The notes under the pieces are model-generated. The model was not told where the DNA came from, searched no databases, and saw only the letters and a program-made list of their open reading frames with translations. Of a stretch of DNA of 64,000 bases, positions 35,379 through 44,646 are shown in pieces. The translations under genes were made by a program, and so were the position numbers. Each line of letters opens with the position of its first letter. Position 1 is the stretch's first letter. Origin of the DNA: Candidatus Krumholzibacteriota bacterium (GTDB taxonomy: Bacteria; Krumholzibacteriota; Krumholzibacteriia; LZORAL124-64-63); the NCBI GenBank assembly GCA_022711765.1, contig JAKLEB010000001.1, positions 127,186 to 191,185 on the forward strand. The letters are read 5' to 3'.

Positions 35379-35897
35379 ATGAAGAGCGTCGCGGTCATCT
35401 CGAGCGTGACCTTCCTGCTGATCTTCGGCGGAATCGCCGCGCTCAGCTACCAGCTCGGCGGATCGACCCGGGGCGGCACGGATCTGGCTCTCGAGGAGCC
35501 CGCCGCCGGCGGTCGGCTCCTGCGCGACGCTGCGGCCGAGCGGGATCGCCTCCAGCGCGAACGCGAGCACCTGGCGGGTCTGCAGCAGTCGCAGGCGGCG
35601 CGCGAGGCGGTCATGGGACAGGTCCACGAGCAGCTGCTCGGGATCGTCGGCCGCCTCGAGGCGACCCAGGCCGAGTTCGTCGCCGAGCAGTCGGCGGCCG
35701 CGGACCGCCTGGCCAAGATGTACGAGGCGATGAAGCCGGAGAAGGCGGCGAGCATCCTGGCGACCATGGATCCGGAGGTGTCCCTGGCCATCCTGGCGCG
35801 CATGAAGGAACGGCAGGCGGCGCGCGTGCTCTCGTTCATGGAGCCCGGTCTCGCGGCCCAGATCAGTACGCGCCTCAGTCTCCAAGGGGGCGAGTAG
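35379..35897 (+). CDS. YlxF/MotE-like membrane protein with MgtE-N domain
   Basis: A 172-residue protein with one N-terminal membrane segment (residues 5-26), a coiled coil (45-100) and a C-terminal MgtE intracellular N-like domain (MYEAMKPEKAASILATMDPEVSLAILARMKERQAARVLSFM in outline). It has the same architecture and place (between fliJ and fliK) as YlxF of Bacillus and as MotE of rhizobia, a chaperone for a periplasmic motility protein. The function here is unproven. Its stop touches the fliK ATG. Confidence 0.83.
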   Translation: MKSVAVISSVTFLLIFGGIAALSYQLGGSTRGGTDLALEEPAAGGRLLRDAAAERDRLQREREHLAGLQQSQAAREAVMGQVHEQLLGIVGRLEATQAEFVAEQSAAADRLAKMYEAMKPEKAASILATMDPEVSLAILARMKERQAARVLSFMEPGLAAQISTRLSLQGGE

Positions 35898-37304
35898 ATG
35901 CAGCTCGAACCGCCGAGCGTCCTGGGCAACGCGCTGCCGTTGCCGGCAAAAACTGCCGATCCGTCCGCCGACGGCGGCGTATCGGCGGCGTCCGGGCCGG
36001 CGCTCGCCGGGTTGTTCGCCACCTTGCTTGCCGGTCTGAGCGCGCCGGCCCCGGCCGAGGCGGCGCCCGCGGCCGGCGCGGTCGGGCTGCCGGACCTGGC
36101 CGGCGACGCGAGCGCGGCGCCGCCCGCCCCGGCATCACAGGTGGTGACGACCGAGTCCGCGGCGACCGGGGCCGTCGTGGCGAGCCTCGCGTCCGGAGTC
36201 GAGCCGCTGCCGGGCGCGGCGGTCGCGCCGCTGCCGTCGCGCGCGGCTTCGAACCGGCCGGCGGCCGCGGCACCCGTCCTGCCGGCGCAGGCGGCGGCGC
36301 GGAGCGCGGCCGATCCGGTGGCGTTGTGCGGACCGATCGTGGTCGACGCCGGCCGGATCCGCCCTGCGACGGCCGAGGTGCGCCTGGACACCGGCGGAGC
36401 GCCCGTGATCGAGCACTGGCGCGGCGCCGGGCGGTCTCCGTCCGCGCCGATGGAGTGCCGGACCGTCGCGCCGGATCAGGCGCCGACGTCCGTGCCGGCG
36501 CCGGCCGCGACCAGCGTCGCGGTGGCCGACGCCGTTCCCGCGCCCGAACAGCCGCGCGCGAACCCGGTTGCAGACGCGCCCGCGGGCCAACCGTCGCCGG
36601 CCGCGACGTTCGACGCGCCATCCGCCGACCGGATGCCGGGGAACGCCGCCGTCCGGTCGGACGCCCCGCGCGCCCGAGGCGGCGGCGACGCCGCCCGGCC
36701 CGTCGCGGCCACGGCCGCGACCGGCGCCGCGCCGGGCGCCGGGCCGGCGGCGCCTCACCCGGGCCACCCGGTCTCCACGCCGGCGCCGCTGCCCGTGTGG
36801 ACGGTCCCGGCCGGCGCTCCGGCAGCGACGGCGCCGGCCGCCGCGGCCGGGCCGCCGGCGACCCAGACCGGCGCGGCGACGCCGGCCGGCGACCAGGGTC
36901 TCGGCCGCGCGATCGATCCGGCACGCATCCAGCAGCAGGTGGTCCAGCAGTTGCTGCGCCTCGAGCGTCCGCACGGCGGGACGCAGCAGCTCACCCTGAA
37001 GCTCGAACCGGAGCATCTCGGCAAGGTCGAGATCCGGTTGACCGTCCAGGGCGACAGCCTCGAGGTGCTGTTCCACGCGGAGACGCCCGCGGCCGAGGCG
37101 GCCCTGCGCGACGGCAGCCAGGAGCTCGCGCGCACGCTGGGCAGCCAGCTGGACGGGCGGTGGCAGCACGTGGAGATCAAGCTCGGCGAGGGCGCGGTCG
37201 CCCGGGCCAGGCCCGGCGAGCACGACGACGGCGACCAGGAGCGTCCGGCCGGCCAGGACCGGCGGGACGACGCGGAAGGCAAGCGGCGGCAACGCCGCCG
37301 GTAG
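35898..37304 (+). CDS. fliK: Hook-length control protein FliK
   Basis: A 468-residue protein with a very long Ala/Pro-rich, low-complexity N-terminal ruler region (to about 330) and a C-terminal Flg_hook domain: TQQLTLKLEPEHLGKVEIRL, LEVLFHAETPAAEAALRDG, LRDGSQELARTLGSQLDG, then a basic tail. FliK measures the hook and switches FlhB specificity by its C-terminal domain. The N-terminal composition makes it look unusual, but this is typical of high-GC FliK proteins. It stands directly before flgD and flgE. Confidence 0.93.
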   Translation: MQLEPPSVLGNALPLPAKTADPSADGGVSAASGPALAGLFATLLAGLSAPAPAEAAPAAGAVGLPDLAGDASAAPPAPASQVVTTESAATGAVVASLASGVEPLPGAAVAPLPSRAASNRPAAAAPVLPAQAAARSAADPVALCGPIVVDAGRIRPATAEVRLDTGGAPVIEHWRGAGRSPSAPMECRTVAPDQAPTSVPAPAATSVAVADAVPAPEQPRANPVADAPAGQPSPAATFDAPSADRMPGNAAVRSDAPRARGGGDAARPVAATAATGAAPGAGPAAPHPGHPVSTPAPLPVWTVPAGAPAATAPAAAAGPPATQTGAATPAGDQGLGRAIDPARIQQQVVQQLLRLERPHGGTQQLTLKLEPEHLGKVEIRLTVQGDSLEVLFHAETPAAEAALRDGSQELARTLGSQLDGRWQHVEIKLGEGAVARARPGEHDDGDQERPAGQDRRDDAEGKRRQRRR

Positions 37305-37325
37305 GCTCAGCGGGAAGGCGAGATC

Positions 37326-37976
37326 ATGACCGTCAGTGCGGTGACCAACAGCACGACCCCGGTGATCGGAGCGACCGCGACCGATCCGAACGAGCTGACG
37401 AGCCTGGACTTCATGAACCTCCTGGTGACCGAGCTCCAGAACCAGGACCCGCTGGAGCCGATCAACACGACCCAGATGGCCAATCAGCTCTCGCAGATGA
37501 CGATGGCCGAGCAGCTGTCCGAGATCAGGACGACGATGGAAGAGAACCTGCTCATGTCGCAATCGATCAACAACACGGCGATGCTCGCCCTGGTCGGCCG
37601 TGACGTGACGATCGCGGGCAGCGAGGTCCACGTCGCGGCGGGCGACGCCACGGGCAGCATGCTCAACTGCGCGGGCGCCGGCGTGGCGACCGTCACCGTG
37701 CGCGACGGGGACGGCGCGATCGTGGCGACGTATGTCAGGAACGTGGACGCCGGCCTCAACGACCTGCAGTGGGACGGCCTGCGCGCCGACGGCGAGGCCG
37801 CGGCCGACGGCGAGTACACGCTCGAGGTGAGCGTCAAGAACGGCGACAACCAGTCCATCCAGTCGACGGTCCTGATGACCGGCGCGGTCAGCGGTCTGCG
37901 TTACGAGAACGGCATCGCGATCGTGCGCGTCTTCGGCGAGGAATTCTACGTCTCGGAAATCTACCAGGTGAGCTAG
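37326..37976 (+). CDS. flgD: Hook-cap protein FlgD
   Basis: A 216-residue hook assembly scaffold. The N-terminal FlgD motif FMNLLVTELQNQDPLEPI and TQMANQLSQMTMAEQL is canonical, followed by the FlgD Tudor/Ig-like C-terminal region (NDLQWDGLRADGEAAADGEYTLEV in outline). It is 21 bases after fliK and 53 before flgE. Confidence 0.95.
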   Translation: MTVSAVTNSTTPVIGATATDPNELTSLDFMNLLVTELQNQDPLEPINTTQMANQLSQMTMAEQLSEIRTTMEENLLMSQSINNTAMLALVGRDVTIAGSEVHVAAGDATGSMLNCAGAGVATVTVRDGDGAIVATYVRNVDAGLNDLQWDGLRADGEAAADGEYTLEVSVKNGDNQSIQSTVLMTGAVSGLRYENGIAIVRVFGEEFYVSEIYQVS

Positions 37977-38029
37977 GAGCCCTTCCCGGCTCCGGCGGGG
38001 CCGGTCGTGGAAAGACGAGGAGGATACCA

Positions 38030-40093
38030 ATGTTCAAGTCGCTGTACTCCGGCGTGTCCGGGATGTCTGCCAACCTGACGTCGCTGGACGTCATCGGCAA
38101 CAACATCGCCAACAGCAACACGATCGGCTTCAAGTCCGGACGCGTGACCTTCAACGAGATGCTCACCCAGACCATCCGTTCGGCGAGCCGTCCTGTCTCG
38201 GGCGGCCTTGGCGGCACCAATCCGCAGCAGATCGGCCTGGGGACGCAGGTCGGCAGCATCGACACGAACTTCAACCAGGGGAACTTCACGACCACGGGCC
38301 TCAAGACGGACCTCGCCATCCAGGGACCGGGCTTCTTCATCCTCAGCGACGGCACGAGCAACAGCTACACGCGCGCGGGCGTCTTCGGCCTGGACGCCGG
38401 GAACTTCCTGGTGAATCCGAGCACCGGCCTCAGGCTCCAGGGCGTGATGGCCGACGCCGACGGCAACCTCGCCAACGGTCCGATCGGCGACCTCTTCATC
38501 GACCCCGGCATGGTCGTGCCGGCCCAGGCCTCGACGACGGTCGAGCTGATCGGCAACCTCGATGCCGATTCGGACGCGCGGGGCAGCGTGCTGGAGACAG
38601 GCTCGCTTCTGGTCGCCGCGAGCGCCGCGGATCTCCTGGTGGACCTCAGCGGCCAGACCCGCGGGAGCCTGAACGTATCGCCGGGCGACCTCATCTCGTT
38701 GAACGGCACGGTCGGCGGCGTCGACATCGCCACCTCGACCTTCGAGGTGACGACGGCGACGTCGCTCCAGGACCTGCTCGACTGGCTGAACACGCAGAAC
38801 GCGGGCATCGCCTTCAGCATGAGCGCCGATCCGACCGTCCCCGGGGCGATCCAGGTCAGCAACGCGTCCGGCAGCGACCTCGAATCGCTCTCGCTGTCGA
38901 TCAGCGGGCGCAACGTCTTCAACGAGAACTTCATCTTCCCCGCGACGATCCCGACCGGCGCCACCGCGACCACGGCCGACGTCTCCGATTCGGCGGGTCA
39001 GCTGCGCGGCTTCGCCGACGCCGGCGACGCCCTCGTCGACCTCTTCACGGCCAACGGCACCCAGCTCGGCCTCGATCTCAGCGGCGGCTCGACCAGCCTG
39101 GTGATCGGCGGCGACCGCGGCGGCGCGCAGGTCACCGACACCATCATGGCCGTCGACGCCACGACCACGCTCGGCGACCTGCTGACGGAGATCCAGCAGA
39201 CGTTCTCCATCAACTCGAATCCCGTGGTCGTCAACGCGGAAGGCGAGATCGTGGTGCAAGGCGAGGTGGGCCTGGCGAGCGCGATCGGCATGATCTCGAT
39301 CGCGGAGCTCAACACCGACAACAACACCGTCACCGGCGCCTTCGGGTTCAACACGTCCCAGCAAGCGCGCGATCAGCAGACCTTCTCGGTCTCGACCACC
39401 GTCTACGACTCCCTCGGCGGCGAGCACACGGTGACCTTCCAGTTCGAGAAGGTGCCGGGCGAGAACGAGTGGATCTGGGAGGCGGAGATCGAGGGCGGCG
39501 AGGAGATCATCGAGGGCGGCAGCGGCCGGATGCGCTTCAACGACACGGGCGCCATCTCCAACTTCTCGTACGACGACAACGCCACCGGGCTGGTCTTCCT
39601 CCCGCAGGACAGCGACGAGGAAGGGGCGCAGCTCGTGGACGTGGCCATCGACTACGGCGACATCGGCGGCCTGAACGGACTCACCCAGTTCGAGGGCACG
39701 GGCCAGCTCAAGAGCATGGCGGACGGGTACACGGCCGGCAGCCTGGTGGACTTCGAGATCGACCAGGCCGGGCTGCTCGTCGGCCGCTTCAGCAACGACA
39801 CGATGCGCAACATCGGCCGCATCGCCCTGGTGCAGTTCAACAACGAATCCGGCCTCGTGCGCGAGGCGAACAACACCTACACCACGAGCGGCAACTCGGG
39901 CGACCCCTTGACGGTGTTCGCCGGCGAGGGCAACGGCATCAACCTGACGCCGGGCGCGCTCGAGACCAGCAACGTGGACCTGGCCCAGGAATTCACCCGC
40001 ATGGTGGTCGCGCAGCGGGCGTTCCAGGCCAACAGCCGGGTCGTGACCACGGCCGACACGCTCATGCAGGAGCTGGTCAACCTGGTCCGGTAG
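38030..40093 (+). CDS. flgE: Flagellar hook protein FlgE, large form
   Basis: A 687-residue hook subunit. N-terminus MFKSLYSGVSGMSANLTSLD and GNNIANSNTIGFKSGRVTF; C-terminus ALETSNVDLAQEFTRMVVAQRAFQANSRVVTTADTLMQELVNLVR in outline. It is far longer than Salmonella FlgE (403); the extra 280 or so residues lie in the middle (about 180-450), with two segments like flagellin hook-IN motifs. GAGGAGG precedes the ATG at 38030. Long hooks-proteins of this kind are common in diverse phyla, but the insert is surface-exposed and its role is unknown. Confidence 0.95.
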   Translation: MFKSLYSGVSGMSANLTSLDVIGNNIANSNTIGFKSGRVTFNEMLTQTIRSASRPVSGGLGGTNPQQIGLGTQVGSIDTNFNQGNFTTTGLKTDLAIQGPGFFILSDGTSNSYTRAGVFGLDAGNFLVNPSTGLRLQGVMADADGNLANGPIGDLFIDPGMVVPAQASTTVELIGNLDADSDARGSVLETGSLLVAASAADLLVDLSGQTRGSLNVSPGDLISLNGTVGGVDIATSTFEVTTATSLQDLLDWLNTQNAGIAFSMSADPTVPGAIQVSNASGSDLESLSLSISGRNVFNENFIFPATIPTGATATTADVSDSAGQLRGFADAGDALVDLFTANGTQLGLDLSGGSTSLVIGGDRGGAQVTDTIMAVDATTTLGDLLTEIQQTFSINSNPVVVNAEGEIVVQGEVGLASAIGMISIAELNTDNNTVTGAFGFNTSQQARDQQTFSVSTTVYDSLGGEHTVTFQFEKVPGENEWIWEAEIEGGEEIIEGGSGRMRFNDTGAISNFSYDDNATGLVFLPQDSDEEGAQLVDVAIDYGDIGGLNGLTQFEGTGQLKSMADGYTAGSLVDFEIDQAGLLVGRFSNDTMRNIGRIALVQFNNESGLVREANNTYTTSGNSGDPLTVFAGEGNGINLTPGALETSNVDLAQEFTRMVVAQRAFQANSRVVTTADTLMQELVNLVR

Positions 40094-40165
40094 CGCCGAA
40101 CGCGGGCCCGGGCGGCGCCGGCTGGCCCGCCCGGCCCGCCGGGCGCCGACGGAAAGCGAAGTTCC

Positions 40166-40390
40166 ATGATCAAGGTCACGAAACTCAATGGCCGGGAGCT
40201 GGTGGTGAACGCGGACCTCATCGAGTTCGTGGAAACGACTCCGGACACGCTGATCAGCCTGACGACCGGCCGCAAGGTCATGGTGCTCGAGGAGCTCGAC
40301 GAGGTGGTGAAGCGCGCGGTGGCGTACCGCAGCCGGGCGCGGATCTATCCGATTCCGACCGGCGGCGCCGGATCGGTCTTCGAGGGTTGA
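40166..40390 (+). CDS. flbD: FlbD/SwrD-family protein
   Basis: A 74-residue protein: IKVTKLNGRELVVNADLIEFVE, TPDTLISLTTGRKVMVLEE and DEVVKRAVAYRSRA are the hallmarks of the small FlbD (spirochaete) / SwrD (Bacillus) family found between flgE and motA. In Bacillus SwrD raises motor power. It is not the Caulobacter regulator of the same name. Length and place are exactly as in Borrelia and Clostridia. Confidence 0.93.
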   Translation: MIKVTKLNGRELVVNADLIEFVETTPDTLISLTTGRKVMVLEELDEVVKRAVAYRSRARIYPIPTGGAGSVFEG

Positions 40391-40423
40391 CGGGGACTGG
40401 CTCGGACACGAGGGGCGACGGAG

Positions 40424-41206
40424 TTGGATTTCGGGACCGTCATCGGGATCATCCTGGCCTTCGGCTTGAGCCTCTGGGGCATCAAGCTCGGCGGCAGCCT
40501 GACGCAGTTCTGGGACCTGCCTTCGGTGGCGATCGTGTTCGGCGGCGTCGCGGCCGTGCTGCTCATCGCCTTCCCGGTGTCCAAGGTCCTGGGGATGCTG
40601 CGCGTCCTCAGGAACGCGTTCCTCACGGCGCCGCAGGAGCCTGCCGCCGTGATCGCCACGATGGTCCGCTACGCGGAGCGGGCGCGCCGCGAGGGCATGC
40701 TGGCGCTGGAGGAGGAATCCGAGAACGAGCCCGATGAATTCCTGCGCAAGGGCCTCCGGCTGGCCGTCGACGGCACCGACCCGCAGCTGCTCGAGAAGAT
40801 CCTCGAGACCGACATCGGCCAGATCGAGGCGCGCCACAAGAACGGCAAGGCCATCCTCGACGCGGGCGGCTACTACTCGCCGGCCTTCGGCATGATCGGC
40901 ACCCTGATCGGACTGGTGAACATGCTGTCGACGATGGACGACCCGAGCGCGATCGGCGCGGGCATGGCGACCGCGCTGATCACGACCTTCTACGGCGCGA
41001 TGGCCGCGAACTGCGTGTTCCTGCCCCTCGCCAACAAGCTCGAGGTCCGCTCGGGCGAGGAGATCCTCGTCAAGGAGATGATCATCGACGGGATCATGGC
41101 CATCCAGAGCGGCGATTCGCCGCGGATCGTGGAGGAGAAGCTCAAGAGCTTCCTGTCGCCCATGCAGCGGCACCAGGTCGAGAACGGCAAGCAGAAGGCG
41201 GCCTAG
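40424..41206 (+). CDS. motA: Stator protein MotA
   Basis: A 260-residue four-pass membrane protein of the stator. Membrane segments are seen at about 4-20, 32-52, 148-170 and 182-202; PAFGMIGTLIGLVNML and ALITTFYGAMAANCVFLPLANKL are signature. The cytoplasmic loop carries the FliG-facing charged residues (RYAERARREGMLALEEE). Start TTG at 40424 with ACGGAG ahead. Ion choice (proton or sodium) cannot be read reliably here. Confidence 0.96.
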   Translation: MDFGTVIGIILAFGLSLWGIKLGGSLTQFWDLPSVAIVFGGVAAVLLIAFPVSKVLGMLRVLRNAFLTAPQEPAAVIATMVRYAERARREGMLALEEESENEPDEFLRKGLRLAVDGTDPQLLEKILETDIGQIEARHKNGKAILDAGGYYSPAFGMIGTLIGLVNMLSTMDDPSAIGAGMATALITTFYGAMAANCVFLPLANKLEVRSGEEILVKEMIIDGIMAIQSGDSPRIVEEKLKSFLSPMQRHQVENGKQKAA

Positions 41207-41242
41207 GCCGGCAGCAGCGGCCACCGCCGCGAGGGAGTCTCC

Positions 41243-42052
41243 GTGGCCAGGGACAAGCGGCCCGTCATCGTCAAGCAGGGCGCGGCCGAATGGATCGTGA
41301 CCTACGGCGACATGATGTCGCTGCTGTTGTGCTTCTTCGTGCTCCTCGTCAGCTTCTCCTCGATGCAGGAGGAGAAGTTCCAGGAAGCCGCGCGCTCGCT
41401 CCGGCTGGCGTTCGGCGTCCTCGTCGATCCGGAGTCGGCCCTGCGGATCGACGACCCGATCGTTCCCCGCTACGAGACCGCGGAACCCCGGGACCTCCTC
41501 GTCGAGGTCCGGGAGCTCGAGACGACGCTGCTCGACCGCGGCGTGTCCGGCGACGTCCAGGTGGAGGTCCTCGGCGACGGCATTCTCTTCCGCCTCGAGG
41601 CTCCGGTCCTCTTCGCCGCCGGGCGCGCCGACCTGCAGCCGGCGAGCCACGACGTCCTGGAATCCCTCGCCGGCTTCCTCCAGAAGTTCCCCGGGGAGAT
41701 CCGCATCGAAGGTCATTCCGACAATGTCCCGATCCTGACGGACCGTTTCCCGAGCAACTGGGAGCTGTCCGCCGCGCGAGCCGGCGCGGTGGCACGATAT
41801 TTTCAAGGCTATGGCCTACAGCCGACGCGGCTGGCGGCCACGGGCTACGGCGAACACCGCCCGCTGGCCGGCAACGACGACGCCGAGGGCCGGGCCAGGA
41901 ATCGCCGGGTCGAGATCTTCCTGAAGGTGGACCGGATCGGGCCGGCCGCCGGCGGGAAACCACTCAGCCGGGCCGTGGACCGGACGCAGGCCGACGCACC
42001 GCGTCCGACGCCGGTGTCCGACCGACTGAGGATCCCGCGGCAGGCGCCCTAA
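41243..42052 (+). CDS. motB: Stator protein MotB
   Basis: A 269-residue stator subunit. The single membrane helix starts at WIVTYGDMMSLLLCFFVLLV with the essential ion-binding Asp (about residue 23). The C-terminal OmpA-like peptidoglycan-binding domain shows IRIEGHSDNVPI, NWELSAARAGAVARYF, ATGYGEHRPLAGN and RARNRRVEIFL. A tail of about 30 residues follows. Start GTG. 36 bases after motA, 9 before fliL. Confidence 0.96.
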   Translation: MARDKRPVIVKQGAAEWIVTYGDMMSLLLCFFVLLVSFSSMQEEKFQEAARSLRLAFGVLVDPESALRIDDPIVPRYETAEPRDLLVEVRELETTLLDRGVSGDVQVEVLGDGILFRLEAPVLFAAGRADLQPASHDVLESLAGFLQKFPGEIRIEGHSDNVPILTDRFPSNWELSAARAGAVARYFQGYGLQPTRLAATGYGEHRPLAGNDDAEGRARNRRVEIFLKVDRIGPAAGGKPLSRAVDRTQADAPRPTPVSDRLRIPRQAP

Positions 42053-42061
42053 GGAGCAGGC

Positions 42062-42583
42062 ATGGCGGACAAGGACAAGGACAAGGACCAGACCGCAGGC
42101 GGCGCAGCCAAGCAGGCGGGACCGCTGGACAACAAGGTGATCCTGCTCGGCGCGGTCGTCGTGCTGCAGGTCGTGCTCGCGGTGGGCCTGACGACCCTGG
42201 TGATCGTGCCGCGGCTGGGCTCCGGGCACGGCAGCGTCGCCGAGGTCGGGACGGCCTCGCCCGGGTCGACCGAGGAGCTCGGCGTCCTGCTCAGCCTGGG
42301 CGAGATCATCGTCACCCTGCAGAGCGAGGGCAAACAGGCGCGGTTCCTCCGGATCACGGTCGACCTCGAGCTCGCCGACGAGGTCGCTTCGACCCAGGCG
42401 GCGGCGCGGCTGCCGATCCTGCGCGACACCGTGATCATGACCCTCGCCGATCGCACGGCTGAAGACCTGAACCGGCCGGAAGGCATGAAGGGTCTGCGCG
42501 ACGAGCTCATGCGGCGGCTCGACGAGAAGCTGCCCGGCGGGCTCCTGCGCCACATCTACTTCTCCGACCTAGTGATCCAGTAG
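42062..42583 (+). CDS. fliL: Flagellar basal body-associated protein FliL
   Basis: A 173-residue single-pass membrane protein. The N-terminus has a short KD repeat (three KD pairs), the membrane segment lies at about 24-48, and the periplasmic part has LGEIIVTLQSEGKQARFLRITVDLEL and LRDTVIMTLADRTAEDLNRPEGMKGLRDEL in outline, the FliL pattern. FliL stabilises the stator at the motor. AAGGAG before the ATG. Confidence 0.94.
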   Translation: MADKDKDKDQTAGGAAKQAGPLDNKVILLGAVVVLQVVLAVGLTTLVIVPRLGSGHGSVAEVGTASPGSTEELGVLLSLGEIIVTLQSEGKQARFLRITVDLELADEVASTQAAARLPILRDTVIMTLADRTAEDLNRPEGMKGLRDELMRRLDEKLPGGLLRHIYFSDLVIQ

Positions 42584-42635
42584 CTCAGGGCCGCGCCGGC
42601 CAGCGGCGCGCGGCAACCCGCGGAGATTCGCCAAG

Positions 42636-43664
42636 GTGACGACCGAGACCAAGGACAGACCGGGCGCGGCCGGTGACGACATCCTGGCCGAGTTGAATCT
42701 CGAGGCCGTCGCTGCCGACGCCCCGGATCTCGACCTGGATCTCGACGCCGTGATGAACGCCGACCCGGAGGCGGAGCCGACCGGCGCGGCCAGCCGCTAC
42801 GATTTCCACCGGCCGCGCTCCATCTCGCGACGCTTCGAGCAGAACCTCCAGAACATCGCCGAACTGTTCGCGCGCAACGCGACGGTCAACCTCACGAGCC
42901 TGCTGCGCTCCAACCTGCTGATCGAGTTCCAGGGCATCCAGCTGAAGTCGTTCGCCGAGTACCGTGAGGCCCTGCCGCGTCCGACCTGCCTCGCGGTGCT
43001 GGCGCTGCGGCCGCTGATCGGCCATTCGCTCCTGCACCTCGATCTGGCGCTCAGCTTCGTGATCCTCAAGAGGCTGATGGGCGGCAGGCCCGACAGCGAG
43101 GATCGCGTCCGGCCGTTCACGGAGATCGAGCGCGGCATCCTCGGCCACTTCGTGGGCCGCCTCACCGAGATGCTCCGCAGCGCGTGCGCCAAGCTGGTGG
43201 AGATTTCTCCGGAGCGGATCGGGCTGGAGAACAACCCCGACTACGTCGCCGGGATCCCGGCCGGCGACACGATCGCGGCCCTGCGGTTCCGCCTGCGGCT
43301 GGAAGCCGTGGAAGGCCTGCTCGAGCTCACCCTGCCGATCTCCGCGTTCGCCCCGGTGCGGGACATCTTCGATCCCGAAGAGCACGTGGAAGCGCGCTCC
43401 CGCGAGGAGATGCACCAGGACCGGCGCCAGATCCTGGACATGATCCAGTCGACCGCGAGCGAAGTGGTCGTGCGCATGGGAGAGCTCAGCCTGCCGCTCG
43501 ACCGCGTCCTGGCCCTGCGCGAGGGCGATCTCCTGCATCTGCCGCAGCCGGTGGATGCGCCGTTGACGGTGCTCGTCGAGGGTCGCGAAGTCTTCCTGGC
43601 CGAAGCCGGCCGCATCAACCAGAACCGGGCCGTCAAGCTGGTCCGGAAAATCGAGAAGGAGTGA
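42636..43664 (+). CDS. fliM: Flagellar motor switch protein FliM
   Basis: A 342-residue C-ring subunit. The body has YDFHRPRSISRRFEQNLQNIAELFARN, LSFVILKRLMGG, FTEIERGILGHFVGRLTEML and the C-terminal SpoA domain (VVVRMGELSLPLDRVLALREGDLLHLPQPVDAPLTVLVEGREVF in outline). The N-terminal 40 residues are acidic and include DDILAELNLEAV-like sequence, which could serve as a CheY-P binding or LSQxEIDALL-like motif, though the classical motif is not clear. Start GTG. Confidence 0.95.
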   Translation: MTTETKDRPGAAGDDILAELNLEAVAADAPDLDLDLDAVMNADPEAEPTGAASRYDFHRPRSISRRFEQNLQNIAELFARNATVNLTSLLRSNLLIEFQGIQLKSFAEYREALPRPTCLAVLALRPLIGHSLLHLDLALSFVILKRLMGGRPDSEDRVRPFTEIERGILGHFVGRLTEMLRSACAKLVEISPERIGLENNPDYVAGIPAGDTIAALRFRLRLEAVEGLLELTLPISAFAPVRDIFDPEEHVEARSREEMHQDRRQILDMIQSTASEVVVRMGELSLPLDRVLALREGDLLHLPQPVDAPLTVLVEGREVFLAEAGRINQNRAVKLVRKIEKE

Positions 43665-43666
43665 GC

Positions 43667-44029
43667 ATGCCCGGCGAGGATCGCATCGAGCTCGGCGCGG
43701 CGACCGGCTCGCCCACGGCCACCGCCCAGACGCTGACTGCCGAGGATCTCGGCGTCGCCGCGGGCGAGAGCGCCAACCTGGACCTGTTGATGGACGTCGA
43801 CATGAAGCTGACGGTGGAGCTCGGCCGCGCTCGGCTCAAGTTCCGCGACGTCCTGAACCTCACGGCAGGCAGCGTGGTCGAGCTGGCCAAGCTGACGAGC
43901 GAGCCGGTCGACATCATGGTCAACGGCGCGTTGCTCGCGACCGGCGAGGTCGTCGTCATCGACGACCACTTCGCGGTGCGCATCACCAAGCTCTTGAACC
44001 GCGTCGAGCGGTTGAAGCGGGTCCTCTGA
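43667..44029 (+). CDS. fliN: Flagellar motor switch protein FliN
   Basis: A 120-residue C-ring subunit. The SpoA domain is complete: LMDVDMKLTVELGRARLKFRDVLNLTAGSVVELAKL, then EPVDIMVNGALLATGEVVVIDDHFAVRITKLLNRVERLK in outline. It follows fliM by two bases and overlaps the fliO start by one base (TGATG). Confidence 0.96.
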   Translation: MPGEDRIELGAATGSPTATAQTLTAEDLGVAAGESANLDLLMDVDMKLTVELGRARLKFRDVLNLTAGSVVELAKLTSEPVDIMVNGALLATGEVVVIDDHFAVRITKLLNRVERLKRVL

Positions 44030-44415
44030 TGAACGTGGGCGCCGGCGCGGCGGCGACGCCGTCCTTCTGGCAGGTCGGCCTGGCCCTGGTGGTCGTGCTG
44101 GCGTTGCTGGTGATGGTGCTGCGGCTGCTCCAGCGCTTCCAGAACGGCGCGAAACCGGCCGGCGCGGTGCGCGTGCTCGCGGTGCGCCGGCTGGGCCCGC
44201 GGCGGGATCTGCAGTTCCTGCAGGTCGGCGACCTCGTCCACACCCTGTACCGGCATGACGGCGCGATGGTCGTCCTTGGCACGCAGCCGGCGGCCACCTG
44301 GGACAGCTGTCGCACCCGGCTGGGCGAACCGGCCGCGGGATCCGGTCTCGGACCGCGCCTGCAGGCCCTGGTCGCCGCAGCGGGCGGCCGGTCGCGTCGC
44401 CGGCCGGCGGCGTGA
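44029..44415 (+). CDS. fliO: Flagellar biosynthesis protein FliO
   Basis: A 128-residue protein with one membrane segment (about 13-33, VGLALVVVLALLVMVLRLLQRF) and a short cytoplasmic FliO domain (VRVLAVRRLGPRRDLQFLQVGD, VVLGTQPA). FliO assists assembly of the FliP ring. It ends the long operon; the next gene, fliP, has its own sigma-54 promoter. Confidence 0.88.
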   Translation: MNVGAGAAATPSFWQVGLALVVVLALLVMVLRLLQRFQNGAKPAGAVRVLAVRRLGPRRDLQFLQVGDLVHTLYRHDGAMVVLGTQPAATWDSCRTRLGEPAAGSGLGPRLQALVAAAGGRSRRRPAA

Positions 44416-44584
44416 TCCGAACCTGAGCAAGCCTTGGCCGAATCCCGGCCGTCGGCGCCAGCCGCGTGCGGCCGGCCGCGCGCGCACCCTGGCGGAGACC
44501 GAGCGGCGTCGCGACCAGATCCAGTATCGATAACCCCACCAACGCATTAGGCGACAGGATTACCGCGCTCGCGCGGGTGGACCG

Positions 44585-44600
44585 TGGCACGGCCGTTGCG
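44585..44600 (+). promoter_or_regulatory. Sigma-54 promoter before fliP
   Basis: TGGCACGGCCGTTGCG is a full match to TGGCACG-N4-TTGC, with GG at 44586-44587 and GC at 44598-44599. Start of transcription near 44611, 36 bases before the fliP ATG. The remaining 170 bases after fliO (44416-44584) hold no gene and only short GC dyads. Confidence 0.88.
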
Positions 44601-44646
44601 TCGTGGCCGCGCAACGCATACCGGGCGCGCCGCGCCGGGAGGGTTC

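Noticed and set aside
35898..36900. Low-complexity Ala/Pro stretch in fliK that could look like a frameshift
   Set aside because: High-GC FliK proteins commonly have such a ruler region, and the conserved C-terminal domain is in the same frame.
37973..41806. 1277-codon open frame on the minus strand over flgE, flbD, motA and motB
   Set aside because: Stop-free by base composition only. The plus strand codes well-conserved flagellar proteins across the whole stretch.
42060..42100. Short GACAAG repeat at the start of fliL
   Set aside because: Only three short copies coding a Lys-Asp stretch; too small to call a repeat element.
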